Origin: Lachnospiraceae bacterium UBA4380
Lineage (GTDB): Bacteria > Bacillota > Clostridia > Lachnospirales > Lachnospiraceae
DNA: 32,899 nucleotides
Assembly: GCA_002390025.1 (NCBI GenBank)
Contig: DGRU01000150.1
Span: 1-32,899 of the forward strand
Reading direction: 5' to 3'
Shown here: positions 15,534-23,548 of the stretch, piece by piece
How the letters are laid out: each line of letters begins with the position of its first letter
Position numbering within the stretch: the first letter of the stretch is position 1
Notes under the pieces: generated by a model
Told to the model about the DNA's origin: nothing
Seen by the model: only the letters and a program-made list of their open reading frames with translations
Databases searched by the model: none
Position numbers and translations under genes: made by a program

Positions 15534-15710
15534 ATGCAGATTGAATGTGACAGCTGCGCTCTCTGCGCGTATGACGATGATTACGGCGATTATGTCTGCG
15601 AGGCGGATATGGATGAAGACGACTATGTGCGCTTTGTGACAGACAGGCATTCCTCCTGCCCCTATTATCAGGGCGGGGACGAATACACGGTCGTGCGCCA
15701 TCAGATGTAG
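15534..15710 (+). CDS. Cys-rich mini-protein, DUF6472-like
   Basis: A 58-residue acidic protein with five cysteines. C5-x2-C8-x2-C11 lies at the N-terminus, C22 in YVCEADMDEDDY, and C42 in SCPYYQGGDEYTVVRHQM. This layout matches the DUF6472 family, common beside metabolic and envelope genes in Lachnospiraceae and without a known function; metal binding is a reasonable guess. It follows the S41 gene by 37 bases. GGAGGA at 15515-15520 is 13 bases upstream, longer than ideal. Confidence 0.8.
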   Translation: MQIECDSCALCAYDDDYGDYVCEADMDEDDYVRFVTDRHSSCPYYQGGDEYTVVRHQM

Positions 15711-15800
15711 TTCAGGGCGCAAATATACACAAATAGAATTGAAGACGGAAACCGGAATCTAAAAACTGTTATTGTAAAATAAATAAATGGAGGTTACACG

Positions 15801-17111
15801 ATGGGACTTATTTTAGCAGCAGGCGCTTCACTCAGTTCTGTTCTCGGAGATCAGTGGAAGGATTATTTTTACTGCTCTGAAATGCCGACGGATGTTCTTG
15901 TGCGCAAGGGCGAGCACCACACCGGCAAGTCAGGCCTCCTGAACAAGGGCGGAAGCGAGAATGTGATTACGAACGGTTCCACGATCGTTGTCAACGAGGG
16001 CCAGTGTATGATCATTGTCGACCAGGGCGCAATCGTGGATATCTGCGCGGAGCCCGGTGCCTACACCTATGACACATCCTCGGAGCCCAGCATCTTCTCC
16101 GGCAGCCTTGGAAACAGCATCAAAGAGAGCTTCAAGCAGTTCGCGGCGCGTGTCTCCTACGGCGGTGTCACAGCCAAGGATCAGCGTGTCTATTATTTCA
16201 ACACCAAGAACATCATCGGCAACAAGTACGGCACCGCAAGCCCGGTTCCCTTCCGCGTTGTCGACAAAAACATCGGCCTCGACCTGGACATCTCCGTCAG
16301 GTGTTTCGGCGAATACACCTACAAGATGACAGACCCGATCCTGTTCTACAAGAACATCTGCGGCAATGTCAACAGGGATTATACGCGTGACCAGATCGAT
16401 GACCAGCTGCGCTCCGAGCTTCTGACGGCTCTGCAGCCTGCTTTCGCCAGGATCTCCGATCAGGGTATCCGCTACAGCTCCCTGCCCGGCCACACCAAAG
16501 AGCTCTCCGAGGCACTCAATACGGAACTGTCCTCCACATGGGGAAAGGTCTACGGCATTGAGATCGTCACCTGCGGTGTCAGCAGTGTCAAGGCCTCCGA
16601 AGAGGACGAGCAGGCGATCAAGAACCTTCAGCTCGGACTTGCTGCAGGCGGCAATGCGGCGATCGCTGCCGGCATGACCGTCCAGGCCAACGCGCAGGCC
16701 ATGAAGGATGCGGCCAAGAATCCCAACGGCACCATGATGGGCTTCGCCGGCATGGGAATGGCACAGCAGGCAGGCGGCGTCAATGTCGGCCAGCTCATGC
16801 AGCAGGCGGCGGCACAGCAGGCAGCCCCTCAGATGCAGGCGCCCAGCGCGGCAGCAGCAGGCTGGACCTGCCCTTCCTGCGGCCAGGCCGGCAACAACGG
16901 CAAGTTCTGCAGCAACTGCGGAACAGCCAAACCGGCAGAGCCGGAAGAATGGACCTGCCCCGCCTGCGGACAGACCGGCAACAAAGGTAAATTCTGCCCC
17001 GGCTGCGGTGCGGCAAAGCCCGCTGAAAGCGGCCCCTGGACCTGCCCTTCCTGCGGCCAGGCGGACAATACCGGTAAATTCTGCTCCGGCTGCGGTAAGC
17101 CCAGAGCATAA
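15801..17111 (+). CDS. SPFH domain protein with three zinc ribbons (YdjI-like)
   Basis: A 436-residue protein. Residues about 20-290 form an SPFH/Band 7-like domain of the kind once labelled 'virion core protein' (GDQWKDYFYCSEMPTDVLVRK at the start, with FAARVSYGGVTAKDQRVYYF inside). A linker rich in Ala, Gln, Met and Gly follows. Three zinc ribbons start with W-T-C-P at residues 355, 384 and 413, each with two CxxC pairs and repeating every 29 residues. GGAGGT at 15789-15794 fixes the start. Bacillus YdjI is the nearest known parallel: a soluble SPFH protein of the PspA envelope-stress operon. Here it precedes a YdjG-like protein, which supports the comparison. No pspA is present in the window. 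Confidence 0.88.
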   Translation: MGLILAAGASLSSVLGDQWKDYFYCSEMPTDVLVRKGEHHTGKSGLLNKGGSENVITNGSTIVVNEGQCMIIVDQGAIVDICAEPGAYTYDTSSEPSIFSGSLGNSIKESFKQFAARVSYGGVTAKDQRVYYFNTKNIIGNKYGTASPVPFRVVDKNIGLDLDISVRCFGEYTYKMTDPILFYKNICGNVNRDYTRDQIDDQLRSELLTALQPAFARISDQGIRYSSLPGHTKELSEALNTELSSTWGKVYGIEIVTCGVSSVKASEEDEQAIKNLQLGLAAGGNAAIAAGMTVQANAQAMKDAAKNPNGTMMGFAGMGMAQQAGGVNVGQLMQQAAAQQAAPQMQAPSAAAAGWTCPSCGQAGNNGKFCSNCGTAKPAEPEEWTCPACGQTGNKGKFCPGCGAAKPAESGPWTCPSCGQADNTGKFCSGCGKPRA

Positions 17112-17149
17112 TGGATCGATAGATCATCCCTGCAATAGATGAAAAATAT

Positions 17150-17179
17150 GTGTGTCAGGAGGTCATCCTCCTGACACAC
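17150..17179 (+). other. Perfect 13-bp hairpin between the SPFH and zinc-ribbon genes
   Basis: GTGTGTCAGGAGG (17150-17162) pairs perfectly with CCTCCTGACACAC (17167-17179) over a TCAT loop. No T-run follows, so it is not a standard terminator. It may act as an mRNA stability or processing element that sets different levels for the two genes. Confidence 0.6.
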
Positions 17180-17225
17180 TTCAGTTCAAGCAGCTTTTGT
17201 TGATGAAAAAGACCGGGAGGAACAA

Positions 17226-18596
17226 ATGGCAGATCAGGTTACCACGTATCAGTGTCCGGCATGTACCGGCCCGCTTCATTTTGATGGCAAATCAGGAAAA
17301 CTGAAATGTGATTACTGCGGCAGTTCCTTTACTGTCCAGGAAGTCGAGAAGGCCTTTGCGGCCAAGAATGCCTCTGCCGTGAGTGCCAAGGAGAAAGCCG
17401 ACCAAAAAGCAGAGAAGGAATCCGGATGGGGAAGCGACGCGGCCAAAATGCGGGCCTACAACTGTACTTCCTGCGGTGCGGAGCTCATCTGCGATGAGAC
17501 CACAGCGGCAACCCGCTGCCCCTACTGCGGAAACAATACCATTATTCCGGGGCAGTTTGCGGGCACACTCAAGCCCGACTATGTCATTCCCTTCAAATAT
17601 GAGAAAAAGGACGCGGTCAATGCCCTCAAGGGATATTATAAGGGAAAGACTCTGCTGCCCGGGTCCTTCAGCAACTCCAATCATCTGGAAGAGATCAAGG
17701 GCGTCTATGTGCCCTTCTGGCTCTACAGCGGCCAGGTGGATGCGCGCGGCTTCTATGAAGCAAAGCAGGACGAGGTCTTCCGCCAGGGCGAATACGAGGT
17801 CACAAGGTCCAGACACTATGAGGTCAGCCGCGAAGGCACGATCAGCTTCAGCCGTGTTCCTGTCGATGCATCCACCAAGATGCCCGATGATCTCATGGAC
17901 AGCATCGAGCCCTTTGATTACAGGGCCATCACGGAATTCTCTCTGGCCTATATGCCCGGCTATCTGGCCAACAAATATGATGTCAGCAGCGGGGAGTGCG
18001 GGAAACGGGCGGAAGAGCGCGCAAAAAACAGTGCGGAAAACGCCCTTCGCGGAACCGTCACCGGATACAGCAGTGTGATGACGCGCACCCATGATGAGAA
18101 GATCCGCAATGAGAAGACTGAGTATGCGGTATTGCCTGTCTGGCTGCTGAGCACCAACTGGCAGGGACAGAATTTCCTCTTTGCCATGAACGGACAGACC
18201 GGCAAGATGATCGGCAATCTGCCTGTTTCCAAGGCAAAGCAGACGCTCTGGTTCCTGGCGGTATTTGTGATTTTTCTTGTTGTGTTCGGATCTTTTCTGC
18301 TTACCGGAGAGGATGTTTCTGCGACATCCTACCTGTTTGCGGTCGTCTTTGCACTCATCCCTGCCGGAATCGTCAACGCCGTGCTCTACAGCCAGATGAA
18401 ACCTGTGGCCCGGCAGAGCGGTGCATCGGCCTATGTCACGGACGGAGGGATCCGTCTGCATGTAAAGGATGACCGCTATATACGGACCACGGAATCCAGA
18501 GTCAAACTGCAGAACGCCCAGCCCCCGGGCGGCGGCCGCGGCCCCGGCGTCGGACACGGACCCGGCGGCGGACATGGACCGGGCGGCAGGGGATAA
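17226..18596 (+). CDS. Zinc-ribbon membrane protein, YdjG-like
   Basis: A 456-residue protein. Two zinc ribbons open it: C9-x2-C12 with CDYCG at about 28-32, and YNCTSCG with RCPYCGNN at about 78-102. A middle domain carries the family segment KGVYVPFWLYSGQVDARGFYEA. Two membrane helices follow at about 340-360 and 365-388, then a short tail ending in Gly-, Pro- and His-rich repeats that could bind metal. The order resembles B. subtilis YdjG, a membrane partner of the PspA/YdjI envelope-stress system. GGGAGG at 17214-17219 sets the start. It lies between an SPFH gene and cotH with only a 19-base gap to the latter, so an operon is likely. Confidence 0.85.
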   Translation: MADQVTTYQCPACTGPLHFDGKSGKLKCDYCGSSFTVQEVEKAFAAKNASAVSAKEKADQKAEKESGWGSDAAKMRAYNCTSCGAELICDETTAATRCPYCGNNTIIPGQFAGTLKPDYVIPFKYEKKDAVNALKGYYKGKTLLPGSFSNSNHLEEIKGVYVPFWLYSGQVDARGFYEAKQDEVFRQGEYEVTRSRHYEVSREGTISFSRVPVDASTKMPDDLMDSIEPFDYRAITEFSLAYMPGYLANKYDVSSGECGKRAEERAKNSAENALRGTVTGYSSVMTRTHDEKIRNEKTEYAVLPVWLLSTNWQGQNFLFAMNGQTGKMIGNLPVSKAKQTLWFLAVFVIFLVVFGSFLLTGEDVSATSYLFAVVFALIPAGIVNAVLYSQMKPVARQSGASAYVTDGGIRLHVKDDRYIRTTESRVKLQNAQPPGGGRGPGVGHGPGGGHGPGGRG

Positions 18597-18615
18597 TGTA
18601 TAGATCGGAGTCGGA

Positions 18616-20847
18616 TTGAGAATGCACCAGAAGAGAGATGCCACCGGGCGAAACAGAGTGTTCCTGTGCACAGCAGCAATGACCTTGCTGCTGGTAGGAC
18701 TGCTGCTCTTTCACTATATAACCTATGACAGAGCAAGGACCCTGCATAAGTGCCTGGAACTGATCGACGGAGATCCTCTGACTTACAGTCAGGACAGCGG
18801 CTTTTTTGAAGAAGCTTTTGTCCTTCATCTGAATGCGGATGAAAGGGTGCCGCAGGAGGATACGATCGAGATCCGCTACACGGTCAACGGAGATGAGCCG
18901 ACACAGAACAGTCTGCTCTATAGAGACGGCATCGATCTCGGGGAAGTGATCCGGAAGCTGGAAGAGGAGGAGAAATCGCAGACAGAAAGTGCAGGCGAGG
19001 CTTCTACTGAGGAGGACCTGAGTATCGAAGGTCAGCGCAGGCTGTGGGAGGCGGAAAAAAAGGCTGCGGTCTCCGCCGGCGGACAGGCTGTTGAACAGGC
19101 TGAGGACGGTATCCATGTGATTCCTGTCCGGGCCCGGCTCCTGCAGGGAGAGGACACAAGTGATATAGTGACGCGAACCTATGTGATCGGTCCCGGTGTT
19201 TTTGAGAGATACGATGCCTGCGTGGCCTGTGTCGCAACAGATTCCTATAACCTGTTTGATTATGACAATGGGATCATGATCAGGGGGAGCCACTATCAGG
19301 AGGACATCGACAAGGGGGTCCGGCAGGACCGCTCCGGCAATTTTTATCAGGACGGCGATGAATGGATCAAAAACGGCCATGTGACCCTGTTCTCCCCCGA
19401 GGGCCGGGTGCTTCTGGAAGAGGAGACGGGGATCAGGGTCGGGGGCTTCAGCTCCCGGGGGCTCTATAACAGGTCGCTCCGCCTGGAGGCATCGACACAG
19501 AGAGGCAGCTCCGACAATTATTTTCACCTTGATCTGTTTAAGGGCGGATCCTACAGCAGAGCGGGAAATCTGGAGACTCTGCAGGCGGGCATGTCCTCTG
19601 CAGCCGGCAGGCTGGGCCTGACTGCGGGAACCATCGGGGAACCCGCCTCCGCTTCTGTCAGCGGCATGACCGCGGCCGATCCGGATTCTTTCCAGGCGCT
19701 TCGTCTGCGCACGCACGGAGTGCCCGTTTACCGCATACGCAGTGTGCGCAGCAAATATGCCAAGATTCTCGCTGACCGGTCCGGACTGCCCGGAATGCCG
19801 GATTCCCGCCTGGGTATCACCTATCTCAACGGAGAATTCTATACCCTCTGTGACCTTACTCCGGCGGTGAACAAGGAGTATATGTGCACCCTGTTCGGTC
19901 TGGGAACCCCAGAGGCGATCGAAAAATATGACTCCAGCGACTACGACATTTATACGAGGACGAAGATCCTCCCTCTTCTGAATGCCGATCTGACACAGAC
20001 GGAAAACCAGAAGGCCCTGGAAGAGAAGGTGGATATGGACAACTATCTGTCCTATTTTGCGGCAGAGGTCCTCTTCAACAACTGTGACTGGCCCTTCAAC
20101 AACGTGACCATGTGGCGCTACGTGGGAGAAGAGGATCCGGACAACCCCTATACAGACGGGCGGTACAGATTTCTTCTGGACGACATGGACCAGATCCTGA
20201 CCAATGACCTTCACACCATGCCCGACCAGTGGTCCACCGAGCTGATCGATTATCTCATGAAGGACAAGGGAAACACATTCTGTCATGTCATGCAGTGCAA
20301 ACGCTACAGAGATACTTTCCTGACCTATGTGGATGATCTGCTGAATACTACCTTTGACCCGGATTATGCCTGTCCGATCCTGGAGGCGCTCTACGCCGAT
20401 ATGAAGAGGGAGTATGTGAAGGATTACGGAGAGAACTTCTGGACGGAAATGGAGGATACCATTGCAAAGACCATCAATAACGTCCGTGAAAAAGAAGGTC
20501 TGTACCGGCAGGATATTGCCGGATATATGGGGCTGAAAGAGCGCTATGGGGTCACGATCGATGCGGATGAGGGTGCTTCCCTCACCTGGAACAATATGAC
20601 GGTCTCACAGGGAGAGACATGGTCAAACGAATATTATCGCGGAACCTCCTTTACGGTCACGGCGCATCCGGCAGAAGGCTGCCGCTTTGTCGGATGGGAG
20701 ATCAACGGCAGGCCTGCCGGAGAATATACTTCCCAAACCCTTGACATAAGTGATGCCCTTCTGGCAGAGGACTCTTCCGGAGGGGAGACAGACCAGGGGA
20801 CTCTCCCGCAGGTGACGGTCCGTGCGGTCACGGAACCGGCAGAATGA
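18616..20847 (+). CDS. CotH kinase family protein, membrane-anchored
   Basis: A 743-residue protein with an N-terminal membrane anchor (about 14-36). A short chitobiase-like/FN3-like segment follows (IEIRYTVNGDEPTQNSLLYRDG). The CotH kinase domain spans about 195-620. It contains LRTHGVPVYRIRSVRSKYA, TYLNGEFYTLCDLTP, DMDNYLSYFAAEVLFNNCDWPFNN and the acidic metal-binding RFLLDDMD (D522, D523, D525). A C-terminal InlB-repeat-like domain (FVGWEINGRPAGEY) closes it. CotH in Bacillus phosphorylates spore coat proteins; this surface version more likely modifies envelope proteins. The TTG at 18616 has GGAG five bases upstream, while an ATG at 18622 is possible with longer spacing. Coding starts 19 bases after the YdjG-like gene. 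Confidence 0.85.
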   Translation: MRMHQKRDATGRNRVFLCTAAMTLLLVGLLLFHYITYDRARTLHKCLELIDGDPLTYSQDSGFFEEAFVLHLNADERVPQEDTIEIRYTVNGDEPTQNSLLYRDGIDLGEVIRKLEEEEKSQTESAGEASTEEDLSIEGQRRLWEAEKKAAVSAGGQAVEQAEDGIHVIPVRARLLQGEDTSDIVTRTYVIGPGVFERYDACVACVATDSYNLFDYDNGIMIRGSHYQEDIDKGVRQDRSGNFYQDGDEWIKNGHVTLFSPEGRVLLEEETGIRVGGFSSRGLYNRSLRLEASTQRGSSDNYFHLDLFKGGSYSRAGNLETLQAGMSSAAGRLGLTAGTIGEPASASVSGMTAADPDSFQALRLRTHGVPVYRIRSVRSKYAKILADRSGLPGMPDSRLGITYLNGEFYTLCDLTPAVNKEYMCTLFGLGTPEAIEKYDSSDYDIYTRTKILPLLNADLTQTENQKALEEKVDMDNYLSYFAAEVLFNNCDWPFNNVTMWRYVGEEDPDNPYTDGRYRFLLDDMDQILTNDLHTMPDQWSTELIDYLMKDKGNTFCHVMQCKRYRDTFLTYVDDLLNTTFDPDYACPILEALYADMKREYVKDYGENFWTEMEDTIAKTINNVREKEGLYRQDIAGYMGLKERYGVTIDADEGASLTWNNMTVSQGETWSNEYYRGTSFTVTAHPAEGCRFVGWEINGRPAGEYTSQTLDISDALLAEDSSGGETDQGTLPQVTVRAVTEPAE

Positions 20848-20890
20848 GAGGACGTACACAGAGGATTTCCTTTTCATATCCGGCGCGTAA

Positions 20891-20906
20891 GACTCGCGAG
20901 CGAGTC
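20891..20906 (+). repeat. Short inverted repeat after cotH
   Basis: GACTCG and CGAGTC surround CGAG, a 6-bp hairpin 43 bases past the cotH stop. There is no T-run and its function is unclear. Confidence 0.4.
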
Positions 20907-20915
20907 CTGGATCAA

Positions 20916-20951
20916 ATTTTGATACACATTTTGATACAAATGTTCATACAA
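20916..20951 (+). repeat. Three 12-bp tandem repeats
   Basis: ATTTTGATACAC, ATTTTGATACAA and ATGTTCATACAA follow one another without gaps. They sit between the convergent cotH and proA genes, directly before the shared terminator. Confidence 0.65.
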
Positions 20952-20954
20952 AAA

Positions 20955-21012
20955 CCCGGAGAACCGGCTTCATGATCTGCATGGTGCCGGACTCCGGGAT
21001 TTTCATTTTTTA
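20955..21012. terminator. Bidirectional terminator between cotH and proA
   Basis: CCCGGAG with CTCCGGG and the inner CCGGC with GCCGG form a 12-bp stem (20955-20968, 20986-20998). A T-rich run follows on the plus strand, and A-rich sequence before it provides the T-run for the minus strand. Confidence 0.82.
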
Positions 21013-21085
21013 AATAGATTCCTGTGGTTTAATGATAGCTGTGTATTTCAGAGACTCCTGCAGTTTTCGGAGATCCCAGTGTTTC

Positions 21086-22396
21086 TCAGAGGTCCCTGAA
21101 ATGGAAGCTGCTTCTGCCGCTCGCGTAATCGCCTACGATCTGGCCGCTGCCGTTGAGCAGGTATTTGTAGGTCACCAGGCCCTCGAGACCGACGGGGCCG
21201 CGGGCATGGAGCTTGCTGGTGCTGATACCGACCTCGGCGCCGAAGCCGTAGCGGAAACCATCCGCAAAGCGGGTGGAGCAGTTGCGGTAGACACCTGCGG
21301 AGTCGACCATCTGCATAAAGCGCGCTGCAACGGCGTCGTCCCGGGTCAGGATGGAATCAGTGTGGTGAGAGCCGTAACGGTTGATGTGGTCGATCGCTTC
21401 CTCGACATCCGCGACCAGCTTGAGGGAGATGACCAGATCGAGATATTCGGTGCGGAAATCGTCTTCTCCCATGATGTCAGCAGCCTCGATAGCAGCAGCC
21501 GCCTCAGAAGAGCGGGCGATCACGTCTTCTGCCTCCTGTGTGCCGCGGAGTCTGACGCCGGCGGCCCTGAGGTCTCTGGCCAGCCGGGGCAGGAACAGGG
21601 GGGCTATATCGCGATGAATGAGGATGGTCTCGACTGCGTTGCAGGCAGCTGTATACTGGGTCTTGGCGTCAATGATGATATTTGCCGCCATGTCCATGTC
21701 CACATCCCGGTCTACGTAGATGTGGCAGATTCCGTCTGCATGTCCCATCACGGGAATCTTTGTGTTGTTCATGATGTACTGCACAAACTGGTTGGAGCCG
21801 CGGGGAATGAGGAGATCGACATCCTTTTCACACTGCAGCAGCTCGTCGATCTCGTTGTGCAGCTCCGCCTGCAGCAGGCACTCAGCGGGAAGGCCGGCCG
21901 AGACAGCCGCATCGCGGATGATGGAGAAGAGAACGCGGTTTGTCCGCACAGTTTCCTTGCCGCCCTTGAGGATTGCGCAGTTGCCGCTCTTGAGGCAGAG
22001 GGTGGAGATCTGTACCAGTGCATCGGGTCTGGCCTCGAAAATGACACCGATCACGCCGATGGGAACACTGACACGCTCCAGAACCAGTCCGGCGTCCAGT
22101 TCTCTTTTGAGGAGGGATTTGCCGATGGGATCCGGGAGAGAGATCAGCTGGTCGATCCCCTTGCAGACGTCGGCGAGCTTGGCTTCATTAAAAGCGAGGC
22201 GTTTCATGACGGCGGGAGCGATGCCTCCCTCTTCGGCTGCCCTGCAGTCCTCTGCGTTGGCGGCGAAGATCTTGTCTTTGTTTGCGGCAAGTGCCTCTGC
22301 GATGGCGCGAAGGGCACTGTTTCGCATTTCGTTGGAAGACGCAGCCAGCACAGGCGCGACAAGCTTCATTTTCCTCGCTTCTTCTCTTATATTCAT
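21086..22396 (-). CDS. proA: Gamma-glutamyl phosphate reductase
   Basis: The second enzyme of proline synthesis from glutamate; it reduces gamma-glutamyl phosphate to the semialdehyde with NADPH in the cytoplasm. The 436-residue protein shows the ALDH-like fold: GVIGVIFEARPDALVQI, KGGKETVRTN, IPRGSNQFVQYI, the catalytic cysteine in TAACNAVETIL, and GPVGLEGLVTYKYLLNGSGQIVGDY near the end. It is about 15-20 residues longer than typical at the C-terminus. AGGAGG seven bases before the ATG sets the start. proB is not beside it in this window, whereas the pair is adjacent in many bacteria. Confidence 0.97.
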   Translation of the reverse strand: MNIREEARKMKLVAPVLAASSNEMRNSALRAIAEALAANKDKIFAANAEDCRAAEEGGIAPAVMKRLAFNEAKLADVCKGIDQLISLPDPIGKSLLKRELDAGLVLERVSVPIGVIGVIFEARPDALVQISTLCLKSGNCAILKGGKETVRTNRVLFSIIRDAAVSAGLPAECLLQAELHNEIDELLQCEKDVDLLIPRGSNQFVQYIMNNTKIPVMGHADGICHIYVDRDVDMDMAANIIIDAKTQYTAACNAVETILIHRDIAPLFLPRLARDLRAAGVRLRGTQEAEDVIARSSEAAAAIEAADIMGEDDFRTEYLDLVISLKLVADVEEAIDHINRYGSHHTDSILTRDDAVAARFMQMVDSAGVYRNCSTRFADGFRYGFGAEVGISTSKLHARGPVGLEGLVTYKYLLNGSGQIVGDYASGRSSFHFRDL

Positions 22397-22458
22397 CGGT
22401 GTACCTCCTTTTCCTGCCCGGGGCTTACGCCGGGAATCCTGCGTCCGGGCGGCGCATT

Positions 22459-22944
22459 TTATTTGTGATAGGTTCTGCCGTGCAGGATCATAAACCCGCG
22501 GTAGATCTGTTCCAGGATCAATACTCTTGTGAGAAGGTGTGTGAACGTCAGGTCGGAGAGCTTCCAGCGCAGATCAGAGCGCCTGAGCAGAGCGGCGCCC
22601 GGCCCCAGGGAGCCGGCAATGACAAAGACGAGATCGCCGCCCTTGTGTCCGGCTCGGGTCTGCCAGCTGCCCAGCTGTTTGGCGAATTGTTCACTGTCCC
22701 ACATCTTTCCGCCCAGGTCCAGCAGGACGACCAGGTCCTGATCGCGCAGTTTTGCCAGTACCCGCTCTGCTTCGCTGTCCTTGATCCGGACGGCTTCGGC
22801 GTCCCGCTCTGCGTGGGTGTTGGGCTCATCCTTGACCTCGAGGACTTCTATTTTTGTGAAGGCCGAGATCCGCTTTACATACTCTGAAACCAGTGACTGC
22901 AGAGCTTTGTCCTTCATTTTTCCCACACACAAGAGTCTGATCAT
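22459..22944 (-). CDS. rlmH: 23S rRNA pseudouridine-1915 N3-methyltransferase RlmH
   Basis: A 161-residue SPOUT-class methyltransferase acting on helix 69 of 23S rRNA in assembled 70S ribosomes. It starts MIRLLCVGKMKDKAL, continues with VVLLDLGGKMWDSEQFA and the SAM-binding knot VFVIAGSLGPG, and ends with the hallmark LTFTHLLTRVLILEQIYRGFMILHGRTYHK ending in Tyr-His-Lys. The ATG at 22944 has GGAAAGGA upstream. A longer open frame to 23025 adds non-family residues and is not used. It is 62 bases upstream of proA on the same strand. Confidence 0.96.
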   Translation of the reverse strand: MIRLLCVGKMKDKALQSLVSEYVKRISAFTKIEVLEVKDEPNTHAERDAEAVRIKDSEAERVLAKLRDQDLVVLLDLGGKMWDSEQFAKQLGSWQTRAGHKGGDLVFVIAGSLGPGAALLRRSDLRWKLSDLTFTHLLTRVLILEQIYRGFMILHGRTYHK

Positions 22945-23142
22945 CTGAGTCCTTTCCCGAAACAGGTGTTTTCCCTGAAAATGTAATGTTCTGATTATCT
23001 TAGCAAGGCGGGCGTGAGAATGCAACTATGTATGGGACACGTCAAAAAGGCAGGAAAAGAATTGCCTGTTCCCTGCCATGATCACCGATATAACATTTTT
23101 GCAGAAAATAATCGTCCTCTGCACCTTACAGGATGCCTTTCC
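22945..23142. other. Spacer between rlmH and the XRE regulator
   Basis: These 198 bases lie between two minus-strand genes. GGCAGGAA near 23051 and TTCCCTGCC near 23070 form an imperfect inverted repeat that could stall or end the regulator transcript, but no clear T-run follows. I see no gene here. Confidence 0.4.
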
Positions 23143-23367
23143 CTATCTGCTGGGGTAGAGTCTGAGAAAATCGCTGGCGCCGGAGATATAATCGACGCTG
23201 CAGTCATAGTATTTCGCCAATGTCAACAGACGGTCAACCGGAATCCTCAGGCGGCCGGACTCGTAGTCGCTGTAGGTACGCTGTGAGACTCCAAGAACCC
23301 CTGCAATATTTTTCTGGGTGAGATTCCGTTCTTCCCGCATACTACGAAGTCTTTCTGTATAGCGCAT
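23143..23367 (-). CDS. Small XRE-family DNA-binding regulator
   Basis: A 74-residue protein that is essentially one helix-turn-helix domain. The sequence RLRSMREERNLTQKNIAGVLGVSQRTYSDYESGRLRIPVDRL is a standard Cro/CI-type fold with the recognition helix around SQRTYSDYE. It continues with LLTLAKYYDCSVDYISGASD, the usual end of such domains. GGGAGA precedes the ATG. It has no effector domain, so it probably responds by dimerisation or a partner. It is divergent from the large sensor-like gene at 23549 and may regulate it and itself. Confidence 0.9.
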   Translation of the reverse strand: MRYTERLRSMREERNLTQKNIAGVLGVSQRTYSDYESGRLRIPVDRLLTLAKYYDCSVDYISGASDFLRLYPSR

Positions 23368-23396
23368 AACGTGTCTCCCTGGTCTTGAAATGAATG

Positions 23397-23425
23397 ATTA
23401 CTGTGGATACAAAAAGTATATTCAA
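23397..23425 (-). promoter_or_regulatory. Possible promoter and operator of the XRE gene
   Basis: On the minus strand, TTGAAT (23425-23420) and AGTAAT (23402-23397) are 17 bases apart. The spacer contains the inverted repeat ATAC-N5-GTAT (23407-23419), placed where a repressor would block polymerase. The -10 box is weak. Confidence 0.35.
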
Positions 23426-23533
23426 AAACAGAAGATTAAAAGACGTTTTAGCGCAATAAACACTAAAGATTTTTCGCCTGAGAATTCGCCTTGGAATTCG
23501 AAATGAAAAAAGTGCGTAAAATTGCTTTGGCTC

Positions 23534-23542
23534 TGTTATAAT
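23534..23542 (+). promoter_or_regulatory. Extended -10 promoter, possibly leaderless
   Basis: TGTTATAAT is a complete extended -10 element (TGn plus TATAAT at 23537-23542) with no good -35 box. A start seven bases downstream would fall on the A of the ATG at 23549. No Shine-Dalgarno is seen between them. Confidence 0.6.
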
Positions 23543-23548
23543 GGACAC

